This document shows, piece by piece, positions 1 through 8,550 of a stretch of 48,893 bases of DNA. Positions within the stretch are counted from its first letter, which is position 1. Each line of letters starts with the position of its first letter. The notes beneath the pieces are model-generated. The model made no database searches, was not told where the DNA came from, and saw nothing but the letters and a program-made list of their open reading frames with translations. The position numbers were made by a program, and so were the translations under genes. Source of the stretch: Ureibacillus endophyticus (lineage in GTDB: Bacteria > Bacillota > Bacilli > Bacillales_A > Planococcaceae); assembly GCF_003628435.1 (NCBI RefSeq), contig NZ_RBZN01000024.1:1-48893 (forward strand). The letters are read 5' to 3'.

Positions 1-262
1 GAACGCTCGCTCAGCTCTGACAACAACTGGAGGGGTTGGCAAAAGGGCGCTCTTTGCCCTTGCAGACTGCCCCGAAGTTGTCGAAGAGCTAGCGTTCGCA
101 GCTAGACAATTAGAAATGCGGAGGCGGCTCGTTCAGGCTCGACACGCGCTGGAGACTTCGACGAGAAGGCGCTCTTTGCCTTCGTAGGAGAAGTTGAAGC
201 GTCGCGAGAGCCTAGCCGCCGCAGCTAGACAACTAGAAAAGCGGAGGCGGCTCGCTCAGCTC
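1..262 (+). repeat. GC-rich tandem hairpin repeat block (two units plus a partial third)
   Basis: This block is much richer in G and C than its surroundings and has a clear unit structure. Unit A pairs 1-25 (GAACGCTCGCTCAGCTC...) with the reverse complement of 74-97 (...GAGCTAGCGTTC), with an inner stem near 40-62. Unit B pairs 123-140 with 204-220. The linkers at 98-126 and 221-249 are nearly identical (GCAGCTAGACAA, then TAGAAA, then GCGGAGGCG) and lie 123 bp apart. A third unit breaks off at about 262. Related units occur at 6861-7131 in the opposite orientation. This looks like a dispersed non-coding intergenic repeat family; no function is visible. Confidence 0.8.
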
Positions 263-355
263 CAAAAAAATCAAAAACTTTTACCATCCAAAGACCGGTA
301 GAAGTTAAAGTTTCAAACAACTATAATCTTAAAAAATCAAAGATCCTCGCTAAAA

Positions 356-1339
356 TTACATAATCTCAATATCCGCAGAGTAAACACCCTTGATTTCGCC
401 ATTGTCTAACTGAATTTCAAGGACACCCTCTTCAGTGATGCCAATTGCTTTTCCTTCGATTACTTCTCTTAAAGTAGTCGCCTTTATTTGCTTTCCAATT
501 GTGCCAGAAGATTCTTCCCATAACGCTTTGATTGGTTTAAAACCTTCCTTAATGTATAGATTACTATAAAGTTCTAAATAATTTAGTAACTCTGCCACTA
601 GTTGTGGACGATTAATTTCAGCTTGCTCTTCTATCGATAATGATGTTGCAATCGTTTGAAGCTCAGGTGGAAAATCTTCCATCTGTTGATTTGCGTTAAT
701 ACCGATTCCGATTAGTAATGCTTCCACACGATCCATTTCAGCGAGCATTTCCGTTAAAATTCCTGTACATTTCCGCCCATTGATTAAGATATCATTTGGC
801 CACTTAATCGTTGGTGTAAAGTTTTTACACACTGACTTAATTGCATTAACAATCGCGACTGCTGCCACTAAAGTAAATTGTGGAGCTTGGGATGGTGGTA
901 CATCTGGACGAATAACCACCGTCATCCAAACGCCCTTTCCTTTTGTAGATTCCCATGGCCGGGCCATTCTACCTTTCCCCATTGTTTGCGTTTCGGCAAT
1001 CACAACGGTCCCATCATGTACGCCTTCCCTAGCTAACTCGTGTGCAACGCTTTGTGTTGATGTCACTTCATCTAAGTATTGAATATTTCGTCCAAAGCGT
1101 TGTGTCGTAAGGAAAGAGGTAATCCGCGCTGGGTCTACCTTATCGGGTTTACCTTTTAATACATAGCCCTTTTTCTTAATTGTTTCAAAAACATAGCCTT
1201 CCTCTTGTAAAGTTTGCAAATGTTTCCAAACTGCAGTACGAGAAATACCCAGTTCATCTGCTAGAGATTGACCAGAAATTGGCGTATCCTTTGCAAGTAG
1301 AAAACGTTTTAATATTTCATCCTTCATTGGTAAATTCAT
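356..1339 (-). CDS. birA: Bifunctional biotin--protein ligase / biotin operon repressor BirA
   Basis: BirA activates biotin with ATP and attaches it to the carboxyl carrier protein of acetyl-CoA carboxylase and other biotin enzymes; the two-domain form also represses biotin genes. The 327-residue product has an N-terminal winged helix (about 5-62, with SRTAVWKHL), a catalytic domain with the ATP/biotin loop GKGRMARPWES (about 121-131), KWPNDI (179-184) and GRKCTGILTE (188-197), and a small C-terminal domain from about 275. Length matches the Bacillus family (about 325). The chosen ATG overlaps the end of cca by 23 bp and follows an AAGGA about 11 nt upstream. A second ATG four codons later is possible. 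The cca-birA coupling is as in B. subtilis. Confidence 0.95.
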   Translation of the reverse strand: MNLPMKDEILKRFLLAKDTPISGQSLADELGISRTAVWKHLQTLQEEGYVFETIKKKGYVLKGKPDKVDPARITSFLTTQRFGRNIQYLDEVTSTQSVAHELAREGVHDGTVVIAETQTMGKGRMARPWESTKGKGVWMTVVIRPDVPPSQAPQFTLVAAVAIVNAIKSVCKNFTPTIKWPNDILINGRKCTGILTEMLAEMDRVEALLIGIGINANQQMEDFPPELQTIATSLSIEEQAEINRPQLVAELLNYLELYSNLYIKEGFKPIKALWEESSGTIGKQIKATTLREVIEGKAIGITEEGVLEIQLDNGEIKGVYSADIEIM

Positions 1340-2501
1340 TTAAATACCATTCCTTCAACGTCTGTTCGTCATTTTTTACATAACCATTCAGTACGGCTAT
1401 GATTGCTGCATCTAATCCTACTTTGATCCAAGGTCCCCGTTTTTTAGAAGTCCATTCTATTAAGTGGTTCCCATTAATTGCGAGTTCATCTACTGATTGA
1501 ATATTTAAATTTTCCTTCACTCGTTTTATTTCTGTTTTCTCAAAAGGAATGTTTTGTCGTTGCCAAACTGCAAAATCATAGGCAGTTTCTAAAACCGTTA
1601 AATCATTCGTAAAGTAATCCATAATAGACCATTCTTTTAACAAGCTATTGTATGCATTCATGACATTACGAATAAACGTTTTGTCTTTATTTGAAAGTCG
1701 GTAAAAATCAAAAATATCTTGAATTTCTTCACGATTTAATAGACAAAGGTATGCCCAACCAACTTCGGATTTTGTTGTATGGAACTTTTCCCAATGCTGT
1801 TCGTTAGCCTTATAGTTACCAATTAAATATTTATCTAAATGACTTTCACCTAAAGCTTGAATGCCACCATACACATTCTTGCCTTTCCACAACTTCGACA
1901 ATTCCATTGCTATTCTTTCATGGGCAATAAATTCTATTAGATCGCAATCTTGTTGTATCGCTTTTAATGTTTTTTCCTCTATTGTGAAATCCAATTGCGC
2001 ACTAAATCGAATTGCCCGAAGCATGCGTAATGCATCTTCTCGGAATCGTACGGTTGCATCGCCTACTGAACGGATGACACCATTTTCAATATCTTGCTGT
2101 CCACCAAATAAATCAATAATTTGACCATCTTTTGTCATGGCCATTGCATTGATGGTAAAATCACGTCTTTGTAAATCCTTATCCAATGTACGAACAAATA
2201 TTACTTGTTCTGGCCGACGATAATCGCTATAATCGCTTTCCGTACGATATGTTGTTACTTCTACTGGTTGACCTTCATCAAGTACTAGCACAGTGCCATG
2301 TTCAATGCCAATATCGACAGTGGTGGAAAAGATGCGTTTTACTTCACTAGGTAAAGCATTTGTTGCCACATCAACATCATTACCTTTTATTCCTAACAAG
2401 TGGTCTCGAACAGCACCACCGACAATGACCGCTTCAAATCCGGCATTTTCAATTTTTTCGATGACTCTAATGGCAAAGTCCCAATCTTCACTTATCTTCA
2501 T
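1317..2501 (-). CDS. cca: CCA tRNA nucleotidyltransferase
   Basis: This class II nucleotidyltransferase adds or repairs the 3'-CCA of tRNAs without a nucleic acid template. Visible motifs are GGAVRD (28-33), the metal-binding DVDVAT (42-47) and, further on, RRDFTINAMA and RFREDALRMLRAIRF, which form the catalytic and nucleotide-selecting core. The C-terminal half is helical. The length of 394 residues fits B. subtilis Cca (397). The ATG overlaps the bshA stop codon by four bases (ATGA), indicating translational coupling in a bshA-cca-birA operon. Confidence 0.95.
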   Translation of the reverse strand: MKISEDWDFAIRVIEKIENAGFEAVIVGGAVRDHLLGIKGNDVDVATNALPSEVKRIFSTTVDIGIEHGTVLVLDEGQPVEVTTYRTESDYSDYRRPEQVIFVRTLDKDLQRRDFTINAMAMTKDGQIIDLFGGQQDIENGVIRSVGDATVRFREDALRMLRAIRFSAQLDFTIEEKTLKAIQQDCDLIEFIAHERIAMELSKLWKGKNVYGGIQALGESHLDKYLIGNYKANEQHWEKFHTTKSEVGWAYLCLLNREEIQDIFDFYRLSNKDKTFIRNVMNAYNSLLKEWSIMDYFTNDLTVLETAYDFAVWQRQNIPFEKTEIKRVKENLNIQSVDELAINGNHLIEWTSKKRGPWIKVGLDAAIIAVLNGYVKNDEQTLKEWYLNEFTNEG

Positions 2502-3634
2502 ACGCGTAACGCCACCAATCGCTCATATAATTGTTCGTAGTGATCTATAATTGGTTTCGCAAGGAATTTTGTTTGTACTGTATTAATGGCTGCTTGACGG
2601 AAGCGGATCAATTTTTCTTCATCTTTTAATAATTCAATCGCATATTGTGCTGCTTCATCCACATCTCCAAGATTTACGACAAAGCCGTTTACACCGTGAT
2701 CGATTACTTCAGGAATACCACCAACATTCGTACCAATTCCTGGCACTCCACAAGCTAACGCTTCTAGTAGAACTAACCCAAATGATTCCGTTTCAGAAAG
2801 TAATAATTTTAAATCACTTATACTAAATAATTCCGCTATATTTTCTTGCTTCCCTAAAAATAAAATATCGTCTTTAAATGGTGAAGAATGTATTTGTTCT
2901 AACACACGTTGCTTTTCCGGTCCATCACCAACTAATAATAGTTTCGCTGGCATTTCTTCTCGAACCTTTAAGAAGGTCCCCACTACATCCGGTAAATTCT
3001 TAATTTTACGGAAATTGGAAACGTGAATTAGCACACGCTCATCTTCGGCAATACCAAGTTGCTCTTTTAAATTCGTATCAACGATTGGTTTAAATACGGA
3101 TTCATCTACAAAATTATAGACCGTTTCAATTTCTTTCGTTGTCCCAATGATTTCATAAGTTTGCTCTTTTAAAGAATTTGATACTGTTGTGACAATGTCT
3201 GACTTTTCTATACCATACTTAATTGCTTGAGCAAGGTTGGAATCTTGCCCTAAAATTGAAATATCTGTTCCGTGTAAAGTTGTGACAATTCCAATATTTT
3301 CTCCACACATATCACGAGCAAGAACTGCACAAACTGCATGTGGAATAGCATAATGTACATGTAATACGTCAAGTTTTTCATCTCGAATAACATCTGCCAT
3401 TTTACTTGCTAATGCTAAATCGTACGGCGGGTATTGAAACACTGAGTAATTATTAACTTGTACTTCGTGGAAAAATACGTTCGGATATAATTTATTTAGA
3501 CGGAATGGTACACTCGAGGTGATAAAATGAATTTCATGACCTCGTTCTGCAAGCATTTTCCCTAATTCTGTTGCAAGTACACCAGAACCCCCTACTGTTG
3601 GATAGCATGTAATACCAATTTTTAATTTTTTCAT
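2498..3634 (-). CDS. bshA: N-acetyl-alpha-D-glucosaminyl L-malate synthase BshA
   Basis: BshA is the GT4-family glycosyltransferase that joins UDP-GlcNAc to L-malate, the first step of bacillithiol synthesis. The N-terminus (KLKIGITCYPTVGGSG, 3-18) with the following ERGHEIHFITSS is near-diagnostic for the family. The C-terminal Rossmann half carries SETESFGLVLLEALACG, the sugar-nucleotide E-x7-E motif. Length is 378, as in B. subtilis. The deacetylase gene bshB1, which directly neighbours bshA in B. subtilis, is absent; 233 non-coding bases separate bshA from mgsA. The bacillithiol-linked ypdA is at 38103. An AAGGGATG ribosome site precedes the ATG. Confidence 0.95.
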   Translation of the reverse strand: MKKLKIGITCYPTVGGSGVLATELGKMLAERGHEIHFITSSVPFRLNKLYPNVFFHEVQVNNYSVFQYPPYDLALASKMADVIRDEKLDVLHVHYAIPHAVCAVLARDMCGENIGIVTTLHGTDISILGQDSNLAQAIKYGIEKSDIVTTVSNSLKEQTYEIIGTTKEIETVYNFVDESVFKPIVDTNLKEQLGIAEDERVLIHVSNFRKIKNLPDVVGTFLKVREEMPAKLLLVGDGPEKQRVLEQIHSSPFKDDILFLGKQENIAELFSISDLKLLLSETESFGLVLLEALACGVPGIGTNVGGIPEVIDHGVNGFVVNLGDVDEAAQYAIELLKDEEKLIRFRQAAINTVQTKFLAKPIIDHYEQLYERLVALRV

Positions 3635-3743
3635 CCGACGTTCATCCCTTCTCTACAAAATATTTAATTATTTACTTCATTTATTGTTTTAAGCAATATA
3701 ACGATTTAAATTAATCAAATAAATGTAATTATAACTTCTTTTC

Positions 3744-3785
3744 CCCGTATTATCGGGTAGTAGTCTCCCACTTATATAAGTGGGA
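3744..3785. promoter_or_regulatory. Palindromes in the bshA-mgsA gap
   Basis: A perfect 20-bp palindrome lies at 3766-3785 (TCCCACTTATATAAGTGGGA), with a small CCCG/CGGG hairpin just before it at 3744-3757. They sit downstream of mgsA and about 130 bp upstream of the bshA start. They could be an operator for bshA or a weak terminator for dapB-mgsA; no long T-run supports a terminator. No gene is visible in 3635-3867, where B. subtilis carries bshB1. Confidence 0.45.
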
Positions 3786-3867
3786 AAGAAACTCTACTCT
3801 TTGAAGTTTCACTCAATTTTGTTGTTGCCAAAATATAAGCGCACACCCGTCAGAAGATTTAAAAAAG

Positions 3868-4275
3868 CTATTCTTTCCTTCTTTCTTGGATTAATCTCCA
3901 ATCTACAAAACCTTCTTGTAAACCTTTTAACAGAATTTCAGCAGTTCCCATATTTGTAGCTAGTGGAATATGATACACATCACATAGACGGACTAATGCC
4001 GTAACATCTGGTTCATGTGGTTGTGCAGTTAATGGATCTCGGAAGAAAAACACCATATCCATATCATTATTTGCAATCATTGCACCGATTTGTTGATCTC
4101 CACCTAATGGACCTGAACGAAATCGTGTCACCTTAAGGCCAACTTCTTCTTGAATACGTTGTCCTGTTGTACCTGTAGCAAAAAGTTGGTGTTGTTGTAG
4201 TATATTTTTATAGGCGATTGCAAATTCAACTAAACTGTCTTTTTTTCGGTCATGGGCTATTAATGCGATTTTCAT
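3868..4275 (-). CDS. mgsA: Methylglyoxal synthase
   Basis: MgsA converts dihydroxyacetone phosphate to methylglyoxal and phosphate, a bypass of lower glycolysis when phosphate is short. The 135-residue protein carries the family blocks ALIAHD at the N-terminus, [10 protein letters not shown] (phosphate-binding loop), [15 protein letters not shown] (catalytic Asp and His) and [10 protein letters not shown]. The start at MKIALIAHD is chosen because this is where family members begin; an ATG three codons upstream (4284) is in frame and cannot be excluded, as neither has a strong ribosome site. It lies 8-17 bp after dapB, as in B. subtilis. Confidence 0.93.
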   Translation of the reverse strand: MKIALIAHDRKKDSLVEFAIAYKNILQQHQLFATGTTGQRIQEEVGLKVTRFRSGPLGGDQQIGAMIANNDMDMVFFFRDPLTAQPHEPDVTALVRLCDVYHIPLATNMGTAEILLKGLQEGFVDWRLIQERRKE

Positions 4276-4292
4276 TTCAACCATTCCATTTC

Positions 4293-5090
4293 TTATAGGA
4301 TGTTTTCTAATCCGTAAACTAATTCTTCCATAGTCATAACAGTTTCAACACAGAATACTACACCACTCATAAATGATTCACGGTTAAATGAGTCATGGCG
4401 AATTGTCAGCATTTGACCGTCACCACCAAAAATGACCTCTTGGTGTGCAACTAGACCAGGTAAGCGAACTGAGTGTATACGCATGCCTTCAAAGTCTGCA
4501 CCTCTTGCCCCCATCATCGTTTCAATCTCATTTGGATGGCCTTGTTTACTTGCTTCACGAACTTCTGCAATCATTTGAGCAGTTTTCTTACCTGTACCTG
4601 AAGGAGCATCCAGTTTTCTATCATGATGCAATTCAATAATTTCAACATGTGGTAAGTATTTTGCAGCTTCTTTTGCAAATTTCATCATTAAAATAGCTCC
4701 AATTGCAAAGTTTGGTGCAATAATACAACCACATTTTTTCTCTCTTGCTAACAAACTTAATTCTTCAAGTTGTTCATCTGTAAAACCAGTAGTACCAACT
4801 ACAGTGCGAACATTATGTAACATGGCTTCTTTCGTATGTTCATAAACCGAATGAGGATTTGTCAAATCAATTAATACATCTGGGTTAGTCTCAGTAATTA
4901 ATTGACTTAAGTTTGTATAAATCGGTACATCTAAATTTGGAGGAAACATTTCAAGCTGTGAAAGACTTTCCCCAACATGTTTGTAGTCTAATGCAGCCAC
5001 TAAGACCATTCCCTCATGTTTACATACCGTTTTTACAGCTTCTGAACCCATTTTACCTCTCGCGCCTGCGATTGCTACTCGTATTGTCAT
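4293..5090 (-). CDS. dapB: 4-hydroxy-tetrahydrodipicolinate reductase
   Basis: DapB reduces hydroxy-tetrahydrodipicolinate with NAD(P)H in the diaminopimelate/lysine pathway, feeding peptidoglycan and, in spore formers, the dipicolinate branch. The N-terminal Rossmann loop is GARGKMG (9-15). The substrate and catalytic segment [14 protein letters not shown] (153-166) contains the catalytic His pair and Lys. Its 265 residues are of normal length (B. subtilis 267). It starts one base after the ypjD-like stop codon, so the three genes ypjD-dapB-mgsA form one transcription unit. Confidence 0.96.
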   Translation of the reverse strand: MTIRVAIAGARGKMGSEAVKTVCKHEGMVLVAALDYKHVGESLSQLEMFPPNLDVPIYTNLSQLITETNPDVLIDLTNPHSVYEHTKEAMLHNVRTVVGTTGFTDEQLEELSLLAREKKCGCIIAPNFAIGAILMMKFAKEAAKYLPHVEIIELHHDRKLDAPSGTGKKTAQMIAEVREASKQGHPNEIETMMGARGADFEGMRIHSVRLPGLVAHQEVIFGGDGQMLTIRHDSFNRESFMSGVVFCVETVMTMEELVYGLENIL

Positions 5091-5091
5091 A

Positions 5092-5424
5092 TTACTCGTC
5101 CTTTCGTGTCCAACGATCTTTATCTCTCGTTTCGTACTTATTAATTACTTTTAATAATGTTTCATCTAAGCGGATACCTTGAGAATTTGCAAAACAAACT
5201 ATTACAAAGAATAAATCTCCTAATTCTTCCTCAATACTATTAATACTTTCGGATTGTTTTTTCTTCTTTTGACCATAGACATGTTGTACTTCTCGCGATA
5301 ATTCCCCTATCTCTTCAGTTAACCTAGCCATTAATTCAAAAGGAGGAAAATACCCTTCTTTAAATTGTCCTATATAACGATCGACTTTTTCCTGTAATTG
5401 GTTCAGCGTTAACTCGTTTGACAT
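5092..5424 (-). CDS. ypjD: MazG-like nucleotide pyrophosphohydrolase (YpjD)
   Basis: This is a small all-alpha NTP pyrophosphohydrolase of the MazG/dUTPase-like superfamily. The metal-binding helices are visible as RLTEEIGELSREV and EEELGDLFFVIVCFAN, the ExxE...ExxD pattern expected for Mg2+-dependent hydrolysis of nucleoside triphosphates. It ends in RDKDRWTRKDE, as in B. subtilis YpjD. The ATG at 5424 is preferred over an in-frame GTG at 5433 because TAGGAG lies 8 nt upstream and the family begins at MS. The natural substrate is unknown; the dapB link is conserved synteny, not evidence of a lysine role. Confidence 0.88.
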   Translation of the reverse strand: MSNELTLNQLQEKVDRYIGQFKEGYFPPFELMARLTEEIGELSREVQHVYGQKKKKQSESINSIEEELGDLFFVIVCFANSQGIRLDETLLKVINKYETRDKDRWTRKDE

Positions 5425-5556
5425 TTTTCCCACTCCTATATTATCGTATATAATTTAGTCTAGAGTTGTCAAAAGATGAAAATTAAAACATAATAAATCG
5501 TACAGCACAGTTGCTAAAATAGAAAGATTTTTTCAGCATGAAATGGGGGCTTTTTG

Positions 5557-6402
5557 TTGAAGGATTTAAAAATTCGCAATATTTTAGGAATAATTTTCGG
5601 TGCAGCAATATTAGGTTTTGGCTTTGTTCATTTTAATATGCAAAATGAGCTAGGTGAAGGTGGATTTAGTGGAATTACCCTTATCTTGTATTTTACTTTG
5701 AATTGGGATCCCGCAATCTTAAATATTATTTTAAATATTCCTATGTTCATTATTGGTTGGAAACAGTTTCCTAGACGAGAATTTATCTATACAATTATTG
5801 GAACAGTTTCCGTTTCCATTTTTCTAAGAATTTTTCAACACTATGAGATTGAATTAAACTTGCAACATGATCTATTTTTAGCTTCATTATTTGCAGGGGT
5901 GTTTGTTGGTATCGGTCTAGGAATTATTTTCCGTTTTGGTGGGACAACTGGTGGTGTAGATATTATTGCCCGTGTTGCAAATAAATACTTAGGCTGGAGT
6001 ATGGGCCGCACAATGTTTTTATTTGATGTTACCGTTCTTTTAGCTTCATTGCTTACATTCTTAGATGCACGCTCAATGATGTATACGTTAGTTGCTGTAT
6101 TTGTCGGTGCAAGAGTGATTGACATGGTGCAAGAGGGAGCATATTCTGCAAAGGCTGCGCTAATTATTTCGAATCAATCTGAAGAAATTGCAACATATAT
6201 CACAGAACAAATGGAACGTGGGGTAACCGTATTCCATGCTTACGGCCATTATACAAAGCAATCTAAGGATGTTTTATATTGTATCGTAGGTCGTAGAGAA
6301 ATTGTTCGTTTAAAATCTATGATCCATCATATCGACCCGAAAGCTTTCGTATCCATTATTGAAGTGAAGGATGTCGTTGGTGAAGGATTTAAAATTGATT
6401 AA
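5557..6402 (+). CDS. YitT-family membrane protein (DUF2179 domain), YpjC-like
   Basis: A five-to-six-helix membrane protein with a cytoplasmic C-terminal domain. The hydrophobic half (about 10-200) includes GEGGFSGITLIL, the FRFGGTTGGVDIIA loop and FDVTVLLASLLTFL. The last 90 residues form the DUF2179 domain (RGVTVFHAYGHYTKQSKDVLYCIVGRREI, ending DVVGEGF). B. subtilis has the related YpjC at the same place; the function of the family is unknown. There is no ATG in reach. Two TTG codons in a row (5554 and 5557) follow a GGGGG; the second is favoured by its 7-nt spacing. It is the only plus-strand gene in the first 36 kb, and a terminator follows at 6415. Confidence 0.87.
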   Translation: MKDLKIRNILGIIFGAAILGFGFVHFNMQNELGEGGFSGITLILYFTLNWDPAILNIILNIPMFIIGWKQFPRREFIYTIIGTVSVSIFLRIFQHYEIELNLQHDLFLASLFAGVFVGIGLGIIFRFGGTTGGVDIIARVANKYLGWSMGRTMFLFDVTVLLASLLTFLDARSMMYTLVAVFVGARVIDMVQEGAYSAKAALIISNQSEEIATYITEQMERGVTVFHAYGHYTKQSKDVLYCIVGRREIVRLKSMIHHIDPKAFVSIIEVKDVVGEGFKID

Positions 6403-6414
6403 AGCAGTTTAAAG

Positions 6415-6450
6415 TAAAAAAGTACAACTGATTAATAGTTGTACTTTTTC
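6415..6450. terminator. Bidirectional rho-independent terminator
   Basis: AAGTACAACT pairs with AGTTGTACTT around a 7-9 nt loop, flanked by an A-run and a T-run. It can end the YitT-like gene on the plus strand and the small membrane-protein gene on the minus strand. Confidence 0.85.
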
Positions 6451-6513
6451 TTAATTCAGAAACATGAAAAAACATTCTAACTATACTCAATTTTTTAAGA
6501 TAATATATTACTA

Positions 6514-6666
6514 TTATTCGATTTGATATCTTTCATATTGAACGTTGTCATTATAATACTCATCCATAATGTTATTCGTTAAGACAATGGAATACACTGC
6601 AAAAAACACCAGCATCAGAACGATGAAAAACCCAAACAAGAGCATTTTTGAAAAGCTAAGATTCAT
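6514..6666 (-). CDS. Small single-pass membrane protein, 50 aa
   Basis: A short open frame with good coding signs: an ATG at 6666 preceded by AAGGGGTGGAG at suitable distance, and tandem stops (TAA TAG). The product begins MNLSFSKMLLFGFF and has one hydrophobic helix at about 8-29 (MLLFGFFIVLMLVFFAVYSI). A polar, acidic and tyrosine-rich tail follows (NNIMDEYYNDNVQYERYQIE). It fits a small N-in/C-out membrane protein. I do not recognise a family. Shared terminators lie on both sides (6415-6450 and 6790-6822), so it is probably its own transcription unit. Confidence 0.6.
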   Translation of the reverse strand: MNLSFSKMLLFGFFIVLMLVFFAVYSIVLTNNIMDEYYNDNVQYERYQIE

Positions 6667-6789
6667 TTCTCCACCCCTTGTTAGTGATAGTGAACTGTCA
6701 TAAAATTGTTCATTTTTAACATCATATTAATTGAATGGGCAAGTTAGTATTCTTGATAAAAAAATATTTTTTAACCTTCCTGCAAAATA

Positions 6790-6822
6790 AAAAAACTGAT
6801 CCCAAAATAGGATCAGTTTTTT
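6790..6822. terminator. Bidirectional rho-independent terminator
   Basis: ACTGATCC and GGATCAGT form a perfect 8-bp stem around CAAAATA, flanked by six A and six T. On the minus strand it would end transcripts from the metallopeptidase gene that pass through the repeat block at 6861-7131. The stretch 6667-6789 holds nothing else I can recognise. Confidence 0.82.
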
Positions 6823-6860
6823 GTATGTGTAAATAAATCAAGCATAGTCGAGCCTGTGTG

Positions 6861-7131
6861 AGCCGCTTCCGCTTTTCTTATTGTCTAGCTACGCACGTTA
6901 GCCGTTCGGAAACTTCGACTTCCTTCTGCGTGTGCGAGCACACTTGTCAGAAGTCTCCAGTTTCTTTCACGGCTGAACGAACGCGCTTCGCTTTTCTATT
7001 GTCTAGCTACGAACGCTAGCTCCTCGACAACTTCAGAATCATCTTCAAGGGCAAAAAGCGCCCTTTTGCCGATTCTTCCAGTTGTTGTCGGAGCTGAGCG
7101 AGCGTTCTCCGCTTTTCTAATCGTCCGAGCT
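6861..7131 (-). repeat. GC-rich hairpin repeat block, inverse orientation
   Basis: This has the same family structure as 1-262, read on the minus strand. Three linkers of the type CCGCTTTTCTnATTGTCTAGCT occur at about 6866-6892, 6986-7009 and 7107-7131, spaced about 120 bp. Between them are two imperfect inverted-repeat units: 6896-6985 (GTTAGCCGTTCGGAAACTTC against GAAACTGGAG...GGCTGAACGAACGC) and 7011-7106 (GAACGCTAGCTCCTCGACAAC against GTTGTCGGAGCTGAGCGAGC). The outermost linker carries the stop codon of the metallopeptidase gene. Confidence 0.8.
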
Positions 7132-7803
7132 CATGTTTGTGTAGATTAGAATTAAACGTAATAGCTCAAGTACAGCAACTGCTGCTGCTGCAACGTATGT
7201 CATTGCTGCTGCATTTAATACTTTTTTTGCACTGCGCTCTTCGCTATTTGAAATAATTCCTAGCTGAACAACTTCATTCATTGCTCTTCTTGATGCATCG
7301 AATTCTACTGGTAAAGTTACAATTTGGAATAAAACTCCCGCTGCTAGTAATAGAATACCTAATAATAAGAAGCCTGTACTAGAAGCAAAAATACCGATCA
7401 TAACAAAAATCCATGAAGCATTTGATGAAATATTTGCTACTGGAACTAATTTTGAACGTAATGTTAAGAATGAATAAGCTTCTTTATGCTGAATCGCATG
7501 ACCAACTTCGTGAGCTGCTACCGCTGTTCCTGCAATTGAAGCATTATAATAATTCGCCTCAGAAAGTGCAACTGTTTTCGTTGCAGGGTTATAGTGATCT
7601 GATAATACGCCTTGTGTTGGTACTACTCGTACATCAAATAACCCATGTTGATCTAATATCATTCGTGCTACTTGAGCACCTGTCAAACCTTTTGCTGCCG
7701 CAACATCTGAAAATTTATTATACGTTCTTTTGACTTTAATTTGGGCATAAATCGGCAAAATTAAAATAATCAGAAAGTAAATAATATACATTCCGGTTGT
7801 CAA
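7117..7803 (-). CDS. Neutral zinc metallopeptidase, YugP-like membrane protein
   Basis: A 228-residue membrane-embedded protein of the zinc peptidase family related to B. subtilis YugP. It has an N-terminal helix (5-22), then a soluble segment, the zinc site HEVGH (98-102, in VAAHEVGHAIQHKE) and a probable third ligand Glu167 in LPVEFDASRRA. Two more helices lie at about 127-163 and one at the C-terminus (200-222). The substrate is unknown. It sits where B. subtilis has ypjB. The last five residues (MSSDD) and the TAG stop are encoded by the edge of the GC-rich repeat block, so the C-terminal end was probably set by repeat insertion. Confidence 0.88.
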   Translation of the reverse strand: MTTGMYIIYFLIILILPIYAQIKVKRTYNKFSDVAAAKGLTGAQVARMILDQHGLFDVRVVPTQGVLSDHYNPATKTVALSEANYYNASIAGTAVAAHEVGHAIQHKEAYSFLTLRSKLVPVANISSNASWIFVMIGIFASSTGFLLLGILLLAAGVLFQIVTLPVEFDASRRAMNEVVQLGIISNSEERSAKKVLNAAAMTYVAAAAVAVLELLRLILIYTNMSSDD

Positions 7804-7856
7804 TTTACTATCTCCCTCTCTTTACTATCTAATATAATAATAATTTTAATGAATTA

Positions 7857-8456
7857 TTATAGTTTGTGCAAATATTCACGCTTATTATAAACAAGATATG
7901 CTAGTAAGATGCACGCAATTGAAAGCCAAAATGTGAAATAGCCTATATGATGTGCATATTGTTCGATACTACGGTATGTCGGCATTTGTCCATACACATA
8001 ATCTATTACATCATTATGCAATGTCCAAATTGCTGCTATAATAATGTGTATAGTGCCAAATCGGTATTTTCCAAAATACAAAATCGCCTCTACTGCCATT
8101 AAAAAATGAGAAGCAACTAACATCCAGCCAGCAGGTCCAATTGCCCCGTTTTCAACCAATGTTAATAAATTCATTACAACAGCCCAAAGACCATATTTTA
8201 CTAATGTGATTAACGCTAAAGCTTCAATTAACTTAAAGTTTTTTCCTATAATCCAGCCGATGATTGCGATACAAAAAAATAAACTTGCTGTTGGACTATC
8301 AGGTACAAAGATTAAAAACTGTGGATCTGTTACAGCTAACTGCCATTTATACCAATAATACCCATAAACAGTACCAAGAAAATTTATTATAAATAATAGT
8401 GTTAAAAATGATCGGTGCGTTAAAAGATACCAAGCTCGAGCCAAAAAAGACATCAT
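7857..8456 (-). CDS. ypjA: DUF1405 membrane protein YpjA
   Basis: A 199-residue integral membrane protein with about six hydrophobic helices (roughly 15-33, 50-68, 78-98, 108-128, 135-152, 172-192). Recognisable DUF1405 features are GTVYGYYWYKWQL, the FVPDSPTASLFF segment and WTLHNDVIDYVYGQMP. AAAGGAG lies eight bases before the ATG. It follows qcrABC, as in B. subtilis, 133 bp downstream. That points to a link with the bc complex or membrane energetics, but no biochemical role is established that I know of. Confidence 0.86.
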   Translation of the reverse strand: MMSFLARAWYLLTHRSFLTLLFIINFLGTVYGYYWYKWQLAVTDPQFLIFVPDSPTASLFFCIAIIGWIIGKNFKLIEALALITLVKYGLWAVVMNLLTLVENGAIGPAGWMLVASHFLMAVEAILYFGKYRFGTIHIIIAAIWTLHNDVIDYVYGQMPTYRSIEQYAHHIGYFTFWLSIACILLAYLVYNKREYLHKL

Positions 8457-8550
8457 ACTGTTTACTCCTTTAAAAAAATAAAAGTTTTATGTATTATGTT
8501 CGATTAAATTAGCATATGTAATAAATATAGAAATATTCTTAAAAGAATAG

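Noticed and set aside
1861-2124. Plus-strand frames opposite cca, aroA, gpsA and other genes
   Set aside because: Antisense shadows of well-identified genes with no ribosome sites or homology.
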